Source of the DNA: Balanoglossus misakiensis
Taxonomy: Eukaryota > Hemichordata
Direction of reading: 5' to 3'
NCBI GenBank assembly: GCA_040954595.2
Contig: CM082577.2
Location: 9,734,001-9,798,000, forward strand
Length of the DNA: 64,000 nucleotides
Shown: one piece after another, positions 61,849 through 64,000 of the stretch
Layout of the letters: the number at the start of each line of letters is the position of its first letter
Numbering within the stretch: position 1 is the first letter of the stretch
Translations under genes and position numbers: made by a program
The notes under the pieces: generated by a model
Seen by the model: only the letters and a program-made list of their open reading frames with translations
The model's database searches: none
Told to the model about the DNA's origin: nothing

Positions 61849-62417
61849 AAGATTGGTAATACAATTAAAAATAAAATCAATGTGTCATTTCTTGCTATGT
61901 TTGTCGATGTTGTAGATAACTGTAAAAAAAACCCAACCATAATCGTGGAAAACACGACCTAGGTCGCCGAATGTCACTACCGTCTTACATACAGATTGGT
62001 CAATTTAAATAGGCAGAGAAAACGGAGCCATCACCATCGGGCGCGTCATTCAAATGTGATTGAATTTGACTGGGTACGACTTGGAAATCGCCGTTTTTCC
62101 ACTCGTTTGCAGGTCGATAGATGAAGTGAAGCCCAAATTAGGTCAGTGAGATAAATTTCAATGCCTATGGTGGCATAATTTAATCGCTCGCTGGTGAATG
62201 GGGTGATTTTTCAGGGCCTTGAAGGTGGCCCATGAGCCTAGATCCAGGGCATGTGGATTCCACCCTTGCCTGTATGTAAGACGGTAGTGACATTCGGCGA
62301 CCTACATGTAGGTCGTGTTTTCCACGATTATGGTTGGGTTTTTTTTACAGTTAACTACAACATCGACAAACATATCAAGAAATGACACATTGATTTTTTT
62401 TTAATTTTATTACCAAT

Positions 62418-62420
62418 CTT

Positions 62421-62456
<36 letters not shown>

Positions 62457-62471
62457 AACAACAACAATAAC
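62418..62471. repeat. (AAC)n microsatellite within right arm
   Basis: The mirror partner of the (GTT)n run at 61,801-61,848. The presence of both shows that the microsatellite was part of the arm when the arms were copied. Confidence 0.95.
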
Positions 62472-63533
62472 AAAATTACTAAGTTCCCTGTGGTTATAGC
62501 TCCCCACAAGGCTTGCTAGTTGAAAGGATTTTAATTGATTTGTTCCCAAACTCCAAGTTCCGCGCATACGTACAGTACGTGCAGGCTTTATGTTTAAAAT
62601 ATGCGACCATAAGCACACGCATTATGTTTTCAATACAACTGGTATTTCTTCAAGAAATTCCGTACATTGTTGCTTGAGGCACGGTATTGACTTACAAAAT
62701 AAACCGGTAATTCTTGGCCGTGGAATTTTTGTTTTCTCTTGCATTTTCAGAGAATGCAATGTGAGTGAATATAATTCACCTCTGTGGTTTTGGTACAGCG
62801 GAGATGACATGTAGAAACAAGTCATTGTCAATGACACAGTCCACACTGGAAGAAGACTCTGAAAACAGGGCACAAACCCATTCACATGAAATTTTCCAGC
62901 AATGATTTGGCTCGGGACTACATTGTTATTGACAGGGCACTCCAACTCAGTTTCGTACCTGAAGGCTACACTGTCCGACAGACAGTCTGCACACAAAAAA
63001 TTCTTCGAGTCAACAATTCAAATAATTTAAAACCAATATTTTCTGACAGAATCGGGGTAATTGGGTCAAATTAATCTTAACAGTGGAGACACGAAGTCTG
63101 CTATTAAAGATGACAGAATGGACTCTCTGTTGTCCTGAGGACATAGGGGGAAATAACAATCCAAGTCAAAGATGTGACGTAATTGTGTTTTTCTGTTTCA
63201 GAATGCAGTTGACTTAACTTTTGTAAGGCACATCAATGCTGCTTACTGAAGCCTTTCAACTTCCAGGAATCACTTGATATAAACTGACATCTGGCTATGA
63301 TTTCAAGATGTTATGACTTTAAATATCCACAATCTGGTAAATTTAAACTAATGGTAGAAGTCTTGCACCCTCTACAGAAACGAAGATTTGACTTAAGGTT
63401 CTGCACTTGTTACAATTCACTACCATGAATTGGCTGCAGATTTCACTAAAAATTCTGAGCAATTATTTTGTGTGTGTGTCTAATTTCGCATGGATACAGA
63501 CTGTAGAATCAACTTCTAATATGACACTGTTTT

Positions 63534-63622
63534 AACCCTTTCACCACCATGGTTCAGTCCAAACCCATTGTTTTCTATGGTAAGTTTGGACCTCTAGAGA
63601 GGGAACTGGGGGTGAAGGGGTT
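63534..63622. mobile_element. tiny TTAA-type MITE, copy 2
   Basis: TTAA|CCCTTTCACC ... GGTGAAGGGG|TTAA with a core of about 83 bp. It is homologous over its whole length to 48,754-48,844, including the internal CCCATTGTTTTCTATGGTAA. Confidence 0.75.
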
Positions 63623-64000
63623 AAGTCTTGCAATCACACACAGACTGGGTTAATGTTCATGCAATCGTTTTGTAACGTAAACTGGTATATATAGGAAACA
63701 GTTTCAATGTGTACTACCTGTAGTCAAACTTTTGTCTGATATTTAGGTGACATATGTTGTATTGGTTGGTTTTTGTTCAGACCAGAAAGTTGAGCCAAAC
63801 AATTAAAACCAACATATGTTGTCCTTCAAAATCAACAGGTGGTTATCCACTTGTCAAGCAATAGTGTCTTTATAATCACTCCACTAATCTCTCCAGCTTT
63901 CTTGTTTTTATGCTAATCTCTGGCTTGTCAAACACAAATACTGGTGACACAAATGAGTGTCTATACACAAAGTCTTTATAATAAGAAAGTGTCATTTCTG

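Larger units (their letters stand above)
61761..62510. mobile_element. palindromic (foldback/MITE-like) element with ~235-bp inverted arms
   Basis: Left arm 61761-61994 and right arm 62270-62510 are near-perfect reverse complements: GAGTTATAGCACAGGGAACT at the outer end, then GTT/AAC microsatellites, TTTGTCGATGTTGTAG, ACCCAACCATAATCGTGG, and GTCTTACATACAG at the inner end. The spacer of ~275 bp is unique and non-coding. Outer boundaries blur over about 10 bp, and I could not define a target duplication. Confidence 0.8.
60838..64000 (-). other. RADIL-like intron (upstream exons beyond window)
   Basis: No DIL, FHA or RA exon was recognised. The stretch holds the palindromic element at about 61,761-62,510, a tiny MITE at 63,534-63,622 and otherwise unremarkable AT-rich DNA. 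The DIL exon starting at 60,837 needs an upstream exon, so this is intron at least up to the window edge unless a short exon was missed. Confidence 0.6.

Noticed and set aside
1-64000. tRNA, rRNA, CRISPR arrays, bacterial operons or viral genes
   Set aside because: I looked for cloverleaf A/B-box pairs, regular spacer arrays and viral-type frames and saw none.

Overview
This is a window of animal (metazoan, non-vertebrate) nuclear DNA: short coding exons bounded by GT..AG introns, large AT-leaning non-coding stretches, many microsatellites, several small inverted-repeat transposons and a striking excess of the palindrome TACATGTA. That palindrome excess, together with three genes that resemble vertebrate genes well, fits a marine invertebrate (lophotrochozoan, hemichordate or amphioxus type). 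I cannot name the species from sequence alone.

Layout. (1) 1-27,230: no gene recognised. It probably lies inside, or downstream of, the third intron of a minus-strand gene. It contains a 2.07-kb foldback element (3,536-5,607) whose arms are tandem ~20-bp repeats, and two MITE-like elements (22,568-22,757 and 26,680-26,946). (2) 27,231-28,377, minus strand: the first three coding exons of an MPRIP/outspread-type protein (N-terminal NIFNK-KCQNCF motif and the start of a PH domain). The rest of the gene is not found. (3) 28,378-34,146: intergenic and probable promoter region between two divergent genes. (4) 34,147-47,707, plus strand: a complete seven-exon MMD/MMD2 (PAQR10/11) gene, modelled as 271 residues. 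(5) 47,708-53,820: convergent 3' regions. (6) 53,821-60,837, minus strand: the last eight coding exons of a RADIL-type Rap effector, covering most of the DIL domain, a very long low-complexity linker encoded by one 1.67-kb exon, and a complete PDZ domain. The RA and FHA part lies beyond the right edge. (7) 60,838-64,000: RADIL intron sequence with a ~0.75-kb palindromic element and a tiny TTAA-flanked MITE.

The reading phase matches across every exon junction of the three gene models. In human, MMD2 and RADIL are also neighbours (7p22), so the MMD-RADIL pair looks like old conserved microsynteny. MMD/MMD2 proteins are Golgi-associated PAQR membrane proteins linked to Ras signalling, RADIL is a Rap1 effector in adhesion, and MPRIP links RhoA, actin and myosin phosphatase. 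I see nothing showing that the three genes are co-regulated.

The most unusual items are the five-fold SLEQLQR-type repeat with basic phospho-site context in the RADIL linker, the foldback element with a clean 6-bp target duplication, and a palindromic element whose two arms differ by a 6-bp insertion that creates exactly one copy of the genome-abundant TACATGTA motif.
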